Source of the DNA: Gemmatimonadota bacterium
GTDB taxonomy: Bacteria > Gemmatimonadota > Gemmatimonadetes > Gemmatimonadales > GWC2-71-9
DNA length: 6,025 nt
Assembly: GCA_003221825.1 (NCBI GenBank)
Contig: QHUE01000153.1
Coordinates: 1-6,025 of the forward strand
Reading direction: 5' to 3'
Shown here: piece after piece, positions 1-5,854 of the stretch
Layout: every line of letters begins with the position of its first letter
Numbering within the stretch: position 1 is the stretch's first letter
The notes under the pieces: model-generated
What the model was told of the DNA's origin: nothing
The model's database searches: none
Seen by the model: the letters and a program-made list of their open reading frames with translations, nothing else
Translations under genes and position numbers: made by a program

Positions 1-60
1 GCCGCCGAAGCCTTCGTGCATCTCAACCGCGATTCCACGAGCACTCTCCCGGGCCTATGA
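1..60 (+). CDS. C-terminal end of an unidentified protein (partial)
   Basis: Only the last 19 codons of this gene lie in the window. Frame 1 is open from the first base to a TGA at 58-60, and the peptide ends in the residues STLPGL. The stop overlaps the ATG of the next gene in an ATGA arrangement, typical of translationally coupled operon partners, and this overlap is the main reason to call it a real coding end. The fragment is too short to assign to a family. It shows that the operon extends upstream of the window, so the promoter is not visible here. Confidence 0.6.
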   Translation, partial: AAEAFVHLNRDSTSTLPGL

Positions 61-896
61 AGAAATCGATCGGCGACAACATGATCCCCAAGGACTGGGG
101 ATTCGACCACGGCCTCGAGCTTGTTAAGAAGGCCGGATTCGACGGCATCGAGCTGTGGCTGGGTGATGTCCCGTGGTTTCAGATGACGACCACCGACGGA
201 CAAGTGCGTGAGCTACGTCGCAAAGTCGAAGGCGCCGGCCTCGTCGTCTCCAACGTCTCGACTGGATTGCACTGGGCATCGCCGCTCTCCGCCCGCGATC
301 CTGCCGTGCGGGCTCAGGCCGCCCGCATCGTGGAGCGACAGATCGAGACCGCGGTGTTGCTCGGCACCGACGCGATCCTGGTGGTCGCCGGCCTCGTGAC
401 CGAGGAGGTTCCGTACAACGAGGTCTACCAGCGCTGCGTCGAGGCCCTCAAGTCGCTGGGTGAGAAAGCCGGGCGCGCCGGCGTCAGGATCGGCTGTGAG
501 AATTGCAACTCCGAGCAGCGCTTTCTCATCAGTCCGCGCGAGTTCTGGCAATTCCTCAACGACGTCAACAGTCCTGCCGTCGGGATTCATCTCGATGTCG
601 GCAACATTCACGATACGGGGTTTGCCGAACAGTGGATCGAGATCCACGGGCCGCGAATCACGCGTATTCATCTCAAGGACGTGCTGAAGCATCGTGGGCG
701 CTCCGGCGATCAGAGCGTCTACACGAATCTGTTTCTCGGCGACAACAACTGGCCCGCCATCCGCGCGGCCATGACGAAAGTCGGGTACGACGGCTGGCTG
801 ATCGCGGAGATGGAAGCGCGCTACCGCTACGCGCCCGACCAGCAGTTCTACGACACGAGCCAGGCCATGGACCGGCTGATCTCGGGGAGGCTCTGA
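57..896 (+). CDS. Sugar phosphate isomerase/epimerase family protein (xylose isomerase-like TIM barrel)
   Basis: This 279-residue protein has the length and motif order of the AP-endonuclease-2/xylose-isomerase-like TIM-barrel superfamily, cytoplasmic enzymes that interconvert or cleave sugars, sugar acids and inositols through a bound divalent metal. Strand-end motifs visible are GFDGIEL (about 28-32), GTDAILVVAG (103-112), IGCEN (145-149), GIHLDVGN (176-183), RIHLKD (203-208) and GWLIAEME (246-253). The probable metal ligands are Glu148, Asp180, His205 and Glu251 (or Glu253), spaced as in the tagatose-3-epimerase group. No signal peptide is seen. The ATG at 57 is favoured because it overlaps the preceding stop; there is no Shine-Dalgarno sequence, so coupling probably drives initiation. 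The family is clear, but the substrate is not: epimerase, isomerase, inosose dehydratase and hydroxypyruvate isomerase look alike at this level. Confidence 0.9.
   Translation: MKKSIGDNMIPKDWGFDHGLELVKKAGFDGIELWLGDVPWFQMTTTDGQVRELRRKVEGAGLVVSNVSTGLHWASPLSARDPAVRAQAARIVERQIETAVLLGTDAILVVAGLVTEEVPYNEVYQRCVEALKSLGEKAGRAGVRIGCENCNSEQRFLISPREFWQFLNDVNSPAVGIHLDVGNIHDTGFAEQWIEIHGPRITRIHLKDVLKHRGRSGDQSVYTNLFLGDNNWPAIRAAMTKVGYDGWLIAEMEARYRYAPDQQFYDTSQAMDRLISGRL
884..890 (+). promoter_or_regulatory. Ribosome binding site for the Tat-signal protein
   Basis: GGGGAGG lies 5 bases before the ATG at 896, inside the last codons of the TIM-barrel gene. It is the only strong Shine-Dalgarno sequence in the plus-strand operon. 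It fixes the start at 896 and rules out the long in-frame extension back to 503, which is antisense-free overlap with the preceding gene. Confidence 0.7.
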
Positions 897-1582
897 TGGA
901 CATCACGCGGCGCGAGTTTCTCGGCTACACCGCGGGTGCGATGAGTGTGGTGGGAGCGCCCTTGCCGCACTGGACAGCGCCGAGTGTTGCGGAACGGAGG
1001 CTGAAGAAATGGCGGGTCTTTTGCTCGGACCAAGACGTTCTTCCCGAGTCTTCGGCCGGGTATCGCGCCGTGATTCCACAGCGGCGGTGGCGATTTGAGC
1101 CCTGGGAGCAATCAGATCCCCTGAGCCATTGCTCACTGGTTATCATGTCCAGCGTGTTCCTTCTGCCCGAGAAAATCGCTGAGCGCTTAAGGATGTGCTT
1201 GCTGCGCGGAACGACTGTGATCATCGAATCGGGCGCGGGCTTCGCCAGCCATCTGGAATTTCGAAAGCACCGCCGCTCGCTGCGCGAAGGCCTCGGGCTG
1301 CGTGTCGCGGGGCCCGTGAATCTCTGGTCACCGCCGAGAGCGACGCCATACGTCGACTACACGTGGCCGATCCGGACGCGAGTTCGCGATTTCACCCGTC
1401 TGGTACCGCCGGCCAACCAGCCGGGAGAGATCATCGCATGGGCGGGCGATTTACCCGTGGCGCTCAGGCAGCGAGTAGGACCGGGAACGCTCATCTATAT
1501 CGGCTCGCCGCTCGGTCCTGCACTCTTGATAGGTGACACCGAAGCGATACGCTGGCTGTACGCGGTCGCCCTTTCGGCGTGA
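896..1582 (+). CDS. Tat-signal protein of unknown function, possible glutamine amidotransferase-like fold
   Basis: This 228-residue protein opens with a twin-arginine motif, TRREFLG (residues 4-10, Arg5-Arg6), followed by a modest hydrophobic stretch (about 11-24), so it is probably exported folded by the Tat pathway to the periplasm or membrane. I do not recognise a named family. The mature part has alternating strands and helices: SLVIMSS (80-86), a helix with PEKIAERLR (91-99), GTTVIIESGAGF (105-116) and a late GTLIYIGSPLG (197-207). This resembles the class I glutamine amidotransferase-like or ThuA-like fold that judges whether a cofactor or sugar pocket is open. The turn after strand 105-110 reads ESGAG with no cysteine, so amidotransferase chemistry is unlikely. 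The start overlaps the previous TGA by one base (TGATG). Its place between a sugar-type TIM barrel and an ABC importer hints at a linked periplasmic role; that is inference. Confidence 0.75.
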   Translation: MDITRREFLGYTAGAMSVVGAPLPHWTAPSVAERRLKKWRVFCSDQDVLPESSAGYRAVIPQRRWRFEPWEQSDPLSHCSLVIMSSVFLLPEKIAERLRMCLLRGTTVIIESGAGFASHLEFRKHRRSLREGLGLRVAGPVNLWSPPRATPYVDYTWPIRTRVRDFTRLVPPANQPGEIIAWAGDLPVALRQRVGPGTLIYIGSPLGPALLIGDTEAIRWLYAVALSA

Positions 1583-3030
1583 TCGCCGCACTCGCGCTCT
1601 GCCTCGCGGCAGCTCAGCACCCGACGCAGATCCTGGTTTGGGGCGGTGACGCCGAGGGCGGTGCGCCATTCGTCGAGGCCGACCCGCGGGATCCGTCGCG
1701 GGTGCGCGGGTTCGACGTAGAGGTCGCTGAGCGCATCGCGCGCGGACTGGGCGGCGCCAGAAGCGCGCAGTTTCTCCAGGTCCAATGGTCGAACATCGAC
1801 CAGTCGGTCGAGCGCGGCGACTTCACGCTCGGGCTGTCCGGTGTCGAGGACACTCCGGCGCGCCGGGCGCGACATGCCGTCACCCTTCCCTACTTTGAAT
1901 TCCGCGAAGTGCTCGCCGTGCGACCGGCAGACGCCGGCAAGATCCACGGTCTCGCCGATCTGCGCGGCCGCCGTGTCGCGACCCTTGGCTCCACGATCGC
2001 CTACGACCTGCTGATGCAGGCGCGCGATTCGACGGGTGTGCTCCCCATTTCCTACGACGACGACGTGCATCCCTACGGCGACCTGGTCACGGGCCGGATA
2101 GATGCGGTGCTGCTCGATCACATCATCGCGCAGCGCGCGTTGCGCCGCCGGGGGGGGGCCGGCTTCGTCATCCTCGATCCGCCGGTGGCCATCGGTCATT
2201 ACGTGGGCGTGCTCGCACAAGCCAACGCGATGCTGCGCGATTCCATTGACGCTGTGTTGCGCGAGGCGATGCGCGACGGATCGCTCGAGCAGATCTTCCG
2301 CCGCTGGAACGTATGGGACGAGACGCAGCGCCCGTTCTTCGAGCGCGTGTTGCGTACGAACGAGAGGGCAAGCGGAGTGCCGACGACAACGTCCGTGCAG
2401 GCCCTCGCGTATCTCCCGTCACTCGCGCGCGCCGCCGTCGTGACGCTGCTCGTGTCGGTGCTGTCGATGGCGCTCGCGGTCGTCGTCGGGCTCGCGCTGG
2501 CATCAGGCCGCGTGTACGGATCGACGGTCGTCAGGGTCGGAACGACCATCTACATCGAGATCGTTCGCGGGACGCCGCTGCTCCTGCAACTGTTCGTCAT
2601 TTACTACGGATTGGCCGGCGTCGTTCGCCTGCCCGCGTTCCTCGCCGCGGTCCTGGCACTCGGCCTGAACTACGCGGCCTATGAGGCCGAGATCTATCGG
2701 GGCGCGCTCGAGGCCGTGCCGCGCATCCAGCTCGAGGCCGCGCGCACACTCGGCCTGTCCGAAGGCCAGATCCTGCGGCTGGTCCGCGGGCCGCAAGCGT
2801 TGCGCTACGCGCTCGCCCCGATGACCAACGACTTCGTCGCGCTGTTCAAGGATTCCGCGCTCGTCTCCGTCATCACCGTCGTCGAACTGACGAAACAAAC
2901 CGCGATCTATGCGACCAATGTGGGAAGCTGGATCGTTCCGGGCGCACTGTGCGCCGCCGTGTACCTCGCGATGTCGCTGCCGCTGTCGCGGCTGGCGCGC
3001 CGGTTGGAGCGGCGCTGGCGGGTGCCGTGA
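1579..3030 (+). CDS. Polar amino acid ABC transporter, substrate-binding protein fused to permease
   Basis: This 483-residue protein joins two parts normally made separately. Residues 1-15 form a short hydrophobic signal or anchor. Residues about 17-255 are a bacterial family 3 solute-binding domain with the usual amino-acid contacts: Arg95 in TPARR (carboxylate) and Asp180 in IDAVLLD (amino group), ending in the typical GSLEQIFRRW (234-243). Residues about 280-483 are a HisM/GlnP-type permease: first membrane helix about 284-308, RGTPLLLQLF (330-339), NYAAYEAEIYRG (364-375), the EAA coupling loop EAARTLGLS (386-394), and KDSALVSVI (424-432). The layout matches GlnP-type fusions of Gram-positive and some other bacteria, and it would tether the binding domain to the membrane. 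The EAA loop has GP (404-405) where LP is usual. The GTG start overlaps the preceding TGA (GTGA). A run of nine G lies at 2150-2158. An amino acid or related compound is the likely substrate; which one is unknown. Confidence 0.92.
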   Translation: MIAALALCLAAAQHPTQILVWGGDAEGGAPFVEADPRDPSRVRGFDVEVAERIARGLGGARSAQFLQVQWSNIDQSVERGDFTLGLSGVEDTPARRARHAVTLPYFEFREVLAVRPADAGKIHGLADLRGRRVATLGSTIAYDLLMQARDSTGVLPISYDDDVHPYGDLVTGRIDAVLLDHIIAQRALRRRGGAGFVILDPPVAIGHYVGVLAQANAMLRDSIDAVLREAMRDGSLEQIFRRWNVWDETQRPFFERVLRTNERASGVPTTTSVQALAYLPSLARAAVVTLLVSVLSMALAVVVGLALASGRVYGSTVVRVGTTIYIEIVRGTPLLLQLFVIYYGLAGVVRLPAFLAAVLALGLNYAAYEAEIYRGALEAVPRIQLEAARTLGLSEGQILRLVRGPQALRYALAPMTNDFVALFKDSALVSVITVVELTKQTAIYATNVGSWIVPGALCAAVYLAMSLPLSRLARRLERRWRVP

Positions 3031-3677
3031 CCGCGCTCCTCGTGCTCGACCGGCTGACCGTCCGCTACGACACGCGCGACGTGCTGCGAGCCCTCACGCT
3101 CCAGGTCGCGCGAGGCGAGCTGGTGGCACTCATGGGTCCGTCGGGCGTCGGAAAGACGACGGCCCTCCGGGCAGTGGCCGCGCTGCAGCCGTTCGATGAC
3201 GGGCAGATCGTGGTGGACGGATTCGCGCTGCGGCCGGGGCCGGTGCCGCCGGAGTCGCGCCTGGTGCCGCTGCGGCGGCGTGTGGGCCTCGTGTTTCAGG
3301 CGCACGCGCTGTTCGAGCACCTCAGCGCACTCGACAACGTCACGCTGGCGCTCCGGCACGTGCTGCGCAAAGCCCGAGTCGATGCTGAGACCATTGCGAC
3401 GCAGCTGTTGTCCGAGCTCGATGTCGGCACGCGGGCGGCGGCCTCGCCGCGTCAGCTCTCCGGTGGCGAAGCGCAGCGGGTGGCGATCGCCCGCGCGCTG
3501 GCGCCGGATCCTGCGTTGCTGCTCATGGATGAGCCGACGGCCGCCCTCGATCCGGCGCGTCGCAGCGCGTTGGGAACAACGCTACGCCGTCTCTGCGAAC
3601 AGGGGCGGGGGCTGCTCGTCGCGACGCACGACGCCGAGTTCGCCCGGGCGCACGCGGATCGAGTGGTTACGCTATAA
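3027..3677 (+). CDS. Amino acid ABC transporter ATP-binding protein (GlnQ/HisP type)
   Basis: This cytoplasmic ATPase powers the fused permease encoded just before it. With the GTG start at 3027, which overlaps the permease stop as GTGA, it has 216 residues. All nucleotide-binding motifs are present in order: Walker A GPSGVGKTT (37-45), the Q-loop VFQAHALFEHLSALDNV region, the ABC signature LSGGEAQRVAIARALA, Walker B LLLMDEPTAALD, and the switch histidine in ATHD. An upstream in-frame ATG at 2949 would overlap the permease by some 80 bases and adds an Ala/Arg-rich stretch with no family resemblance, so it was not chosen. The protein ends about 25-35 residues earlier than typical GlnQ proteins, right after the strand DRVVTL, and so lacks the usual tail; the catalytic core is nevertheless complete. 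No periplasmic or permease gene follows, so the importer is complete in two genes. Confidence 0.94.
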   Translation: MTALLVLDRLTVRYDTRDVLRALTLQVARGELVALMGPSGVGKTTALRAVAALQPFDDGQIVVDGFALRPGPVPPESRLVPLRRRVGLVFQAHALFEHLSALDNVTLALRHVLRKARVDAETIATQLLSELDVGTRAAASPRQLSGGEAQRVAIARALAPDPALLLMDEPTAALDPARRSALGTTLRRLCEQGRGLLVATHDAEFARAHADRVVTL

Positions 3678-3681
3678 GCCG

Positions 3682-4251
3682 CTACGTCCGCGACCTCTCA
3701 TAGATCCCAAATGCCCAATGGCGGCGTGACGGGAGCCTCGGCCCCTTCCATCCCGCAGCCCGAAGTTGCCACGCGATCAGCACGTTCATCAACCCATGTC
3801 CCACGAGCACAACCGCGCCACTCGATGCGGCGCGCTCGATCAGAAGCGCGGCGCCACTCGCCGCACGTTTCCGCGCCGCGCCGAAGCTCTCGACGCCGTC
3901 CGACCATCCGCAGAACCACGCCGCCCGCGCCAGCCAGGCCCACGCCTCCGGGCGCAGCCGCAGGCCGGACCGAATCGCCCCGGGCAACTCGGCCTCGCGA
4001 AATCGCGCATCGATCAGGGGCGCGGCCCCGGGCGCAAGGATGCGGGCCGAGTCGAGCGAGCGGCGCAGGGGACTCGCGACCAGGCACGACGCGCTGCGGA
4101 TGAGCCGCTCCAATTCAGCACCGGGGCGCTGCGACGTGTCGAGCGGAGCGTTGTCCTCGCCGCGCCGCCAGTCCCCGAAGGCGTGCCCCGGGATCGGGGT
4201 CCGAAAGTCCCAGGCGGGTTTGCCGTGGCGCGCGAGCACGATCTGCATCAT
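3682..4251 (-). CDS. Histidine phosphatase family protein (phosphoglycerate mutase-like)
   Basis: This 189-residue protein belongs to the histidine phosphatase superfamily, enzymes that remove or move phosphate through a phosphohistidine. The first strand carries ARHGK (7-11) with Arg8 and the nucleophile His9; SPLRRSLDSA (60-69) supplies Arg64; Glu86 in FREAELPG is a plausible acid; and the second histidine is His152 in VGHG (150-153). The family's more frequent RHGE or RHGQ is RHGK here. The start at 4251 gives an ATGA overlap with the stop of the upstream hydrolase gene, so the two are probably coupled; a second ATG at 4248 is equally possible. A longer reading frame to 4386 is rejected because the extra 45 residues lie inside the hydrolase gene and look out of character. 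The substrate is unknown: SixA-like, CobC-like and broad-specificity members cannot be told apart here. Confidence 0.85.
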   Translation of the reverse strand: MMQIVLARHGKPAWDFRTPIPGHAFGDWRRGEDNAPLDTSQRPGAELERLIRSASCLVASPLRRSLDSARILAPGAAPLIDARFREAELPGAIRSGLRLRPEAWAWLARAAWFCGWSDGVESFGAARKRAASGAALLIERAASSGAVVLVGHGLMNVLIAWQLRAAGWKGPRLPSRRHWAFGIYERSRT

Positions 4252-4748
4252 GTGGCCGACATCAAGCGCCTGCCGCGTCGCCTCAGACCGAGCCACCCGA
4301 TCAGCACGGCCGGGAGAAAAACAACGAGGGCTTCCTGCATGAGTTGACCGGCCAGACTGCCGGTCGGATCGCCGAGTGGCGTCCAAGGGAAGCGGAACCG
4401 TTGCTCCGAGAACGGGGCGAAGAACTCGATGCCGAAGGAGTATGTCGAGAGCGCGTCGAGGCAGCTATGCGAGAGGAGCGCGAGGCCGAGTACGAGGCCA
4501 ATGCGTGTTCGGTGCTGGGTCCATTGGTCTCGACGGAACAGGACCGCGGTGATCACGACGGCGCCGATCAGCGCGAACGCGAGCGAATGCGTGATGGCGC
4601 GATGGGCGACGGGCCATCCGAAGAAGTCGATGTCGGGCAGGGCGGCGCAGGCGGCCGCAACGAGGCACACGCGCCGACTCGGCGGCGCTGGTTGTGTCCA
4701 AGCGGCGATGGCGAATCCAACGGCGGCATGCGAGGCGGGTGTGGGCAT
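4248..4748 (-). CDS. YdjM/YfhO-type membrane-bound metal-dependent hydrolase
   Basis: This 166-residue membrane protein fits the LexA-binding, inner-membrane-associated putative hydrolase family typified by YdjM (Pfam PF04307). Signatures in order are His7 in the N-terminal SHAAVGF, LPDIDFFG (37-44) with Asp39 and Asp41, HRAITHS (49-55), SHSCLDALSTY (93-103), a FFAPFS turn (109-114) and FPWTPLG (120-126). The conserved His and Asp residues probably bind metal. Membrane helices are likely at about 8-17 or 25-37, 56-71, 84-96 and 138-155. The biochemical reaction of this family is not established. The start codon is preceded by only a weak AGG about 8-10 bases upstream and lies 18 bases after the lipoprotein stop; the 3' end overlaps the phosphatase start. 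Confidence 0.87.
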   Translation of the reverse strand: MPTPASHAAVGFAIAAWTQPAPPSRRVCLVAAACAALPDIDFFGWPVAHRAITHSLAFALIGAVVITAVLFRRDQWTQHRTRIGLVLGLALLSHSCLDALSTYSFGIEFFAPFSEQRFRFPWTPLGDPTGSLAGQLMQEALVVFLPAVLIGWLGLRRRGRRLMSAT

Positions 4749-4766
4749 GGTTGAACCTGGCGACCG

Positions 4767-5159
4767 TCAGAAGCTCGCCCGCCCCGCGGTGACGACGCGG
4801 AGCACCGATTGCTGGCTGAACCGGCGCTTGTACTCGGCGATGATGGCGACGATCGCGGAATCTGACGCGGCTGAGCGATGCGGGTGCACGACTTCGAGCA
4901 CGAAGCTGGGCTCGCGCGTCGCGCGGCCGCTGGAATCGCGCCACGCACCTTCGGCCGTCCAGAACGTAAACCCGGCGGGCAGTCGAGTGCTCACGACGTC
5001 CTTCACAAAAACTGCCCAGACGGAATCGCTGACGCCCAGCGTGTCCCCGATGTTGCGGCCGAAATAGAGCCGCTCCGTGACGATCTGCTGTGACGCGCTC
5101 GAGTGGATCGCGGGGGCGCAGCCGCACAGGAGCAGCAGTACGGGGACGGACAGTCTCAT
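4767..5159 (-). CDS. DUF3574 domain lipoprotein
   Basis: This 130-residue protein begins with a lipoprotein signal: MRLSVPVLLLLCGC, with lipobox LCGC (11-14) and Cys14 as the expected lipidated residue. Alanine follows it, so the product probably goes to the outer membrane under the usual +2 sorting rule. The rest closely follows the DUF3574 pattern: ERLYFGR (29-35), VSDSVWAVFVKDVVSTRLP (43-61), the GAWRDSSG turn (71-78), REPSFVLEVVHP (82-93), and the C-terminal YKRRFSQQSVLRV (110-122). The molecular function of DUF3574 is unknown. The length equals that of a complete family member. It sits 16 bases after the PagL-like gene and 18 bases before the YdjM-type gene, so the three are likely co-transcribed. 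No enzymatic residues can be proposed. Confidence 0.88.
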   Translation of the reverse strand: MRLSVPVLLLLCGCAPAIHSSASQQIVTERLYFGRNIGDTLGVSDSVWAVFVKDVVSTRLPAGFTFWTAEGAWRDSSGRATREPSFVLEVVHPHRSAASDSAIVAIIAEYKRRFSQQSVLRVVTAGRASF

Positions 5160-5162
5160 TCG

Positions 5163-5167
5163 TCCCT
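5163..5167 (-). promoter_or_regulatory. Ribosome binding site for the DUF3574 lipoprotein
   Basis: On the minus strand AGGGA ends 3 bases before the ATG at 5159. The spacing is slightly short, but it is the best Shine-Dalgarno match among the minus-strand genes. It lies within the 16-base gap after the PagL-like stop and supports the start chosen for the lipoprotein. Confidence 0.5.
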
Positions 5168-5175
5168 AATCTACG

Positions 5176-5793
5176 CTAGTGCAGCGTGATCCCCAGGTAG
5201 AAGATGTGCGCGTTGAAACCGGGGTTCTTTGCGGCCGTGTTCGCATTGGACAAGTGCGTGAATCGATAGCCCACGATGTAGCGTCTGCCGAGATGCAATC
5301 CGGCCCCCGCGCTACCCAGAAAATTCAGCGATCGAGCGGTCGGTTTGGGCATGGCGCGGGCGAACGCCACTCCGCCACCACTGCCCTCTGCAAACACGAG
5401 CATTCCCGGACTGAGCTGCAGCGAGAACCGCAATCCGACCGGGGCAAGGCCGGCACCCAAGTCAGGCCCATCTCCGTTTGGATACAGGACGAACGTGGAG
5501 TCGGTGTGTGAGCTGTTATAGAACCACTCCGCCTGAACCTTCGGCACTTTGGTCGCGACCACGAAGGGCAGGATTTCGCCGACGTAGCTGGCACGGAAAC
5601 GCTTCCAGTGAACGAGCGGCCGCGTCACGGAGAGTGTCGTGATGAGCAGCTCCCCGTTCGGCACGCCGCCCAGTGATGCCGTGACGATGGAGGGACCGCC
5701 ACCTGCCAGGGCGCCGATTTCCCATTTGCTGGACTGAGCGGCGGCACTGGTCGAGACAACGAGAGCAAGGATGCCGGACTTCGCGATCGACAT
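5176..5793 (-). CDS. PagL-like acyloxyacyl hydrolase / lipid A deacylase family protein
   Basis: This 205-residue protein starts with a signal peptide (hydrophobic 7-19, probable cleavage after the AAA at 17-19). It then shows the alternating short strands and aromatic residues of an eight-stranded outer-membrane barrel. The last third contains the lipid A 3-O-deacylase (PagL) hallmark: GYRFTHLSNANTAAKNPGFN (175-194), with His180 and Ser182 at the positions of the catalytic pair and the NPG turn downstream. PagL enzymes remove an acyl chain from lipid A at the outer membrane and so alter how the envelope is recognised. The residue 14 after His180, where Pseudomonas PagL has its catalytic glutamate by an ungapped by-eye alignment, is Asn194, so activity is uncertain. 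No Shine-Dalgarno sequence precedes the ATG at 5793. A YfaZ-like or other porin-type barrel is the main alternative. Confidence 0.8.
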   Translation of the reverse strand: MSIAKSGILALVVSTSAAAQSSKWEIGALAGGGPSIVTASLGGVPNGELLITTLSVTRPLVHWKRFRASYVGEILPFVVATKVPKVQAEWFYNSSHTDSTFVLYPNGDGPDLGAGLAPVGLRFSLQLSPGMLVFAEGSGGGVAFARAMPKPTARSLNFLGSAGAGLHLGRRYIVGYRFTHLSNANTAAKNPGFNAHIFYLGITLH

Positions 5794-5854
5794 GAGGGCG
5801 GTCGGGTGTGATTTGGCTTTACCTACCCCTCAATGAGAGGAGGGTTACAGCTCC

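Noticed and set aside
503..895. In-frame extension of the Tat-protein reading frame upstream of 896.
   Set aside because: It overlaps the TIM-barrel gene for 130 codons, has no family pattern, and the ribosome site at 884-890 plus the twin-arginine signal place the start at 896.
2150..2158. Frameshift at the nine-G tract.
   Set aside because: The reading frame before and after it matches the binding-domain family without a break, so no shift is present in this sequence.
1495..2220. A 241-codon open frame on the minus strand.
   Set aside because: It lies antisense to the binding domain, whose family motifs fix the coding frame; its length follows from high GC and few stops.
4252..4386. N-terminal extension of the histidine phosphatase frame.
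   Set aside because: The extra 45 residues lie inside the YdjM-type gene in another frame, and the RHG motif is normally within about 10 residues of the true start.
4429..5067. Long plus-strand open frames across the minus-strand cluster (also 4344-4754 and 3711-4347).
   Set aside because: They shadow genes with clear family motifs and have Arg/Ser/Pro-rich composition without recognisable domains.
5838..5843. AGGAGG on the plus strand as a ribosome site.
   Set aside because: No start codon lies at a suitable distance downstream on that strand and no gene is read in that direction there.
5826..5845. Short inverted repeat (CCTC, loop AATGA, GAGG) between the last two genes as a terminator.
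   Set aside because: The stem is only 4-5 pairs with alternative pairings and no T run follows on either strand, so a terminator cannot be supported.
5794..5854. Promoter for the PagL-like gene, with a minus-strand TTGAGG as -35.
   Set aside because: No -10-like hexamer is found at 16-18 bases; the only AT-rich stretch lies too close, so the call would be guesswork.
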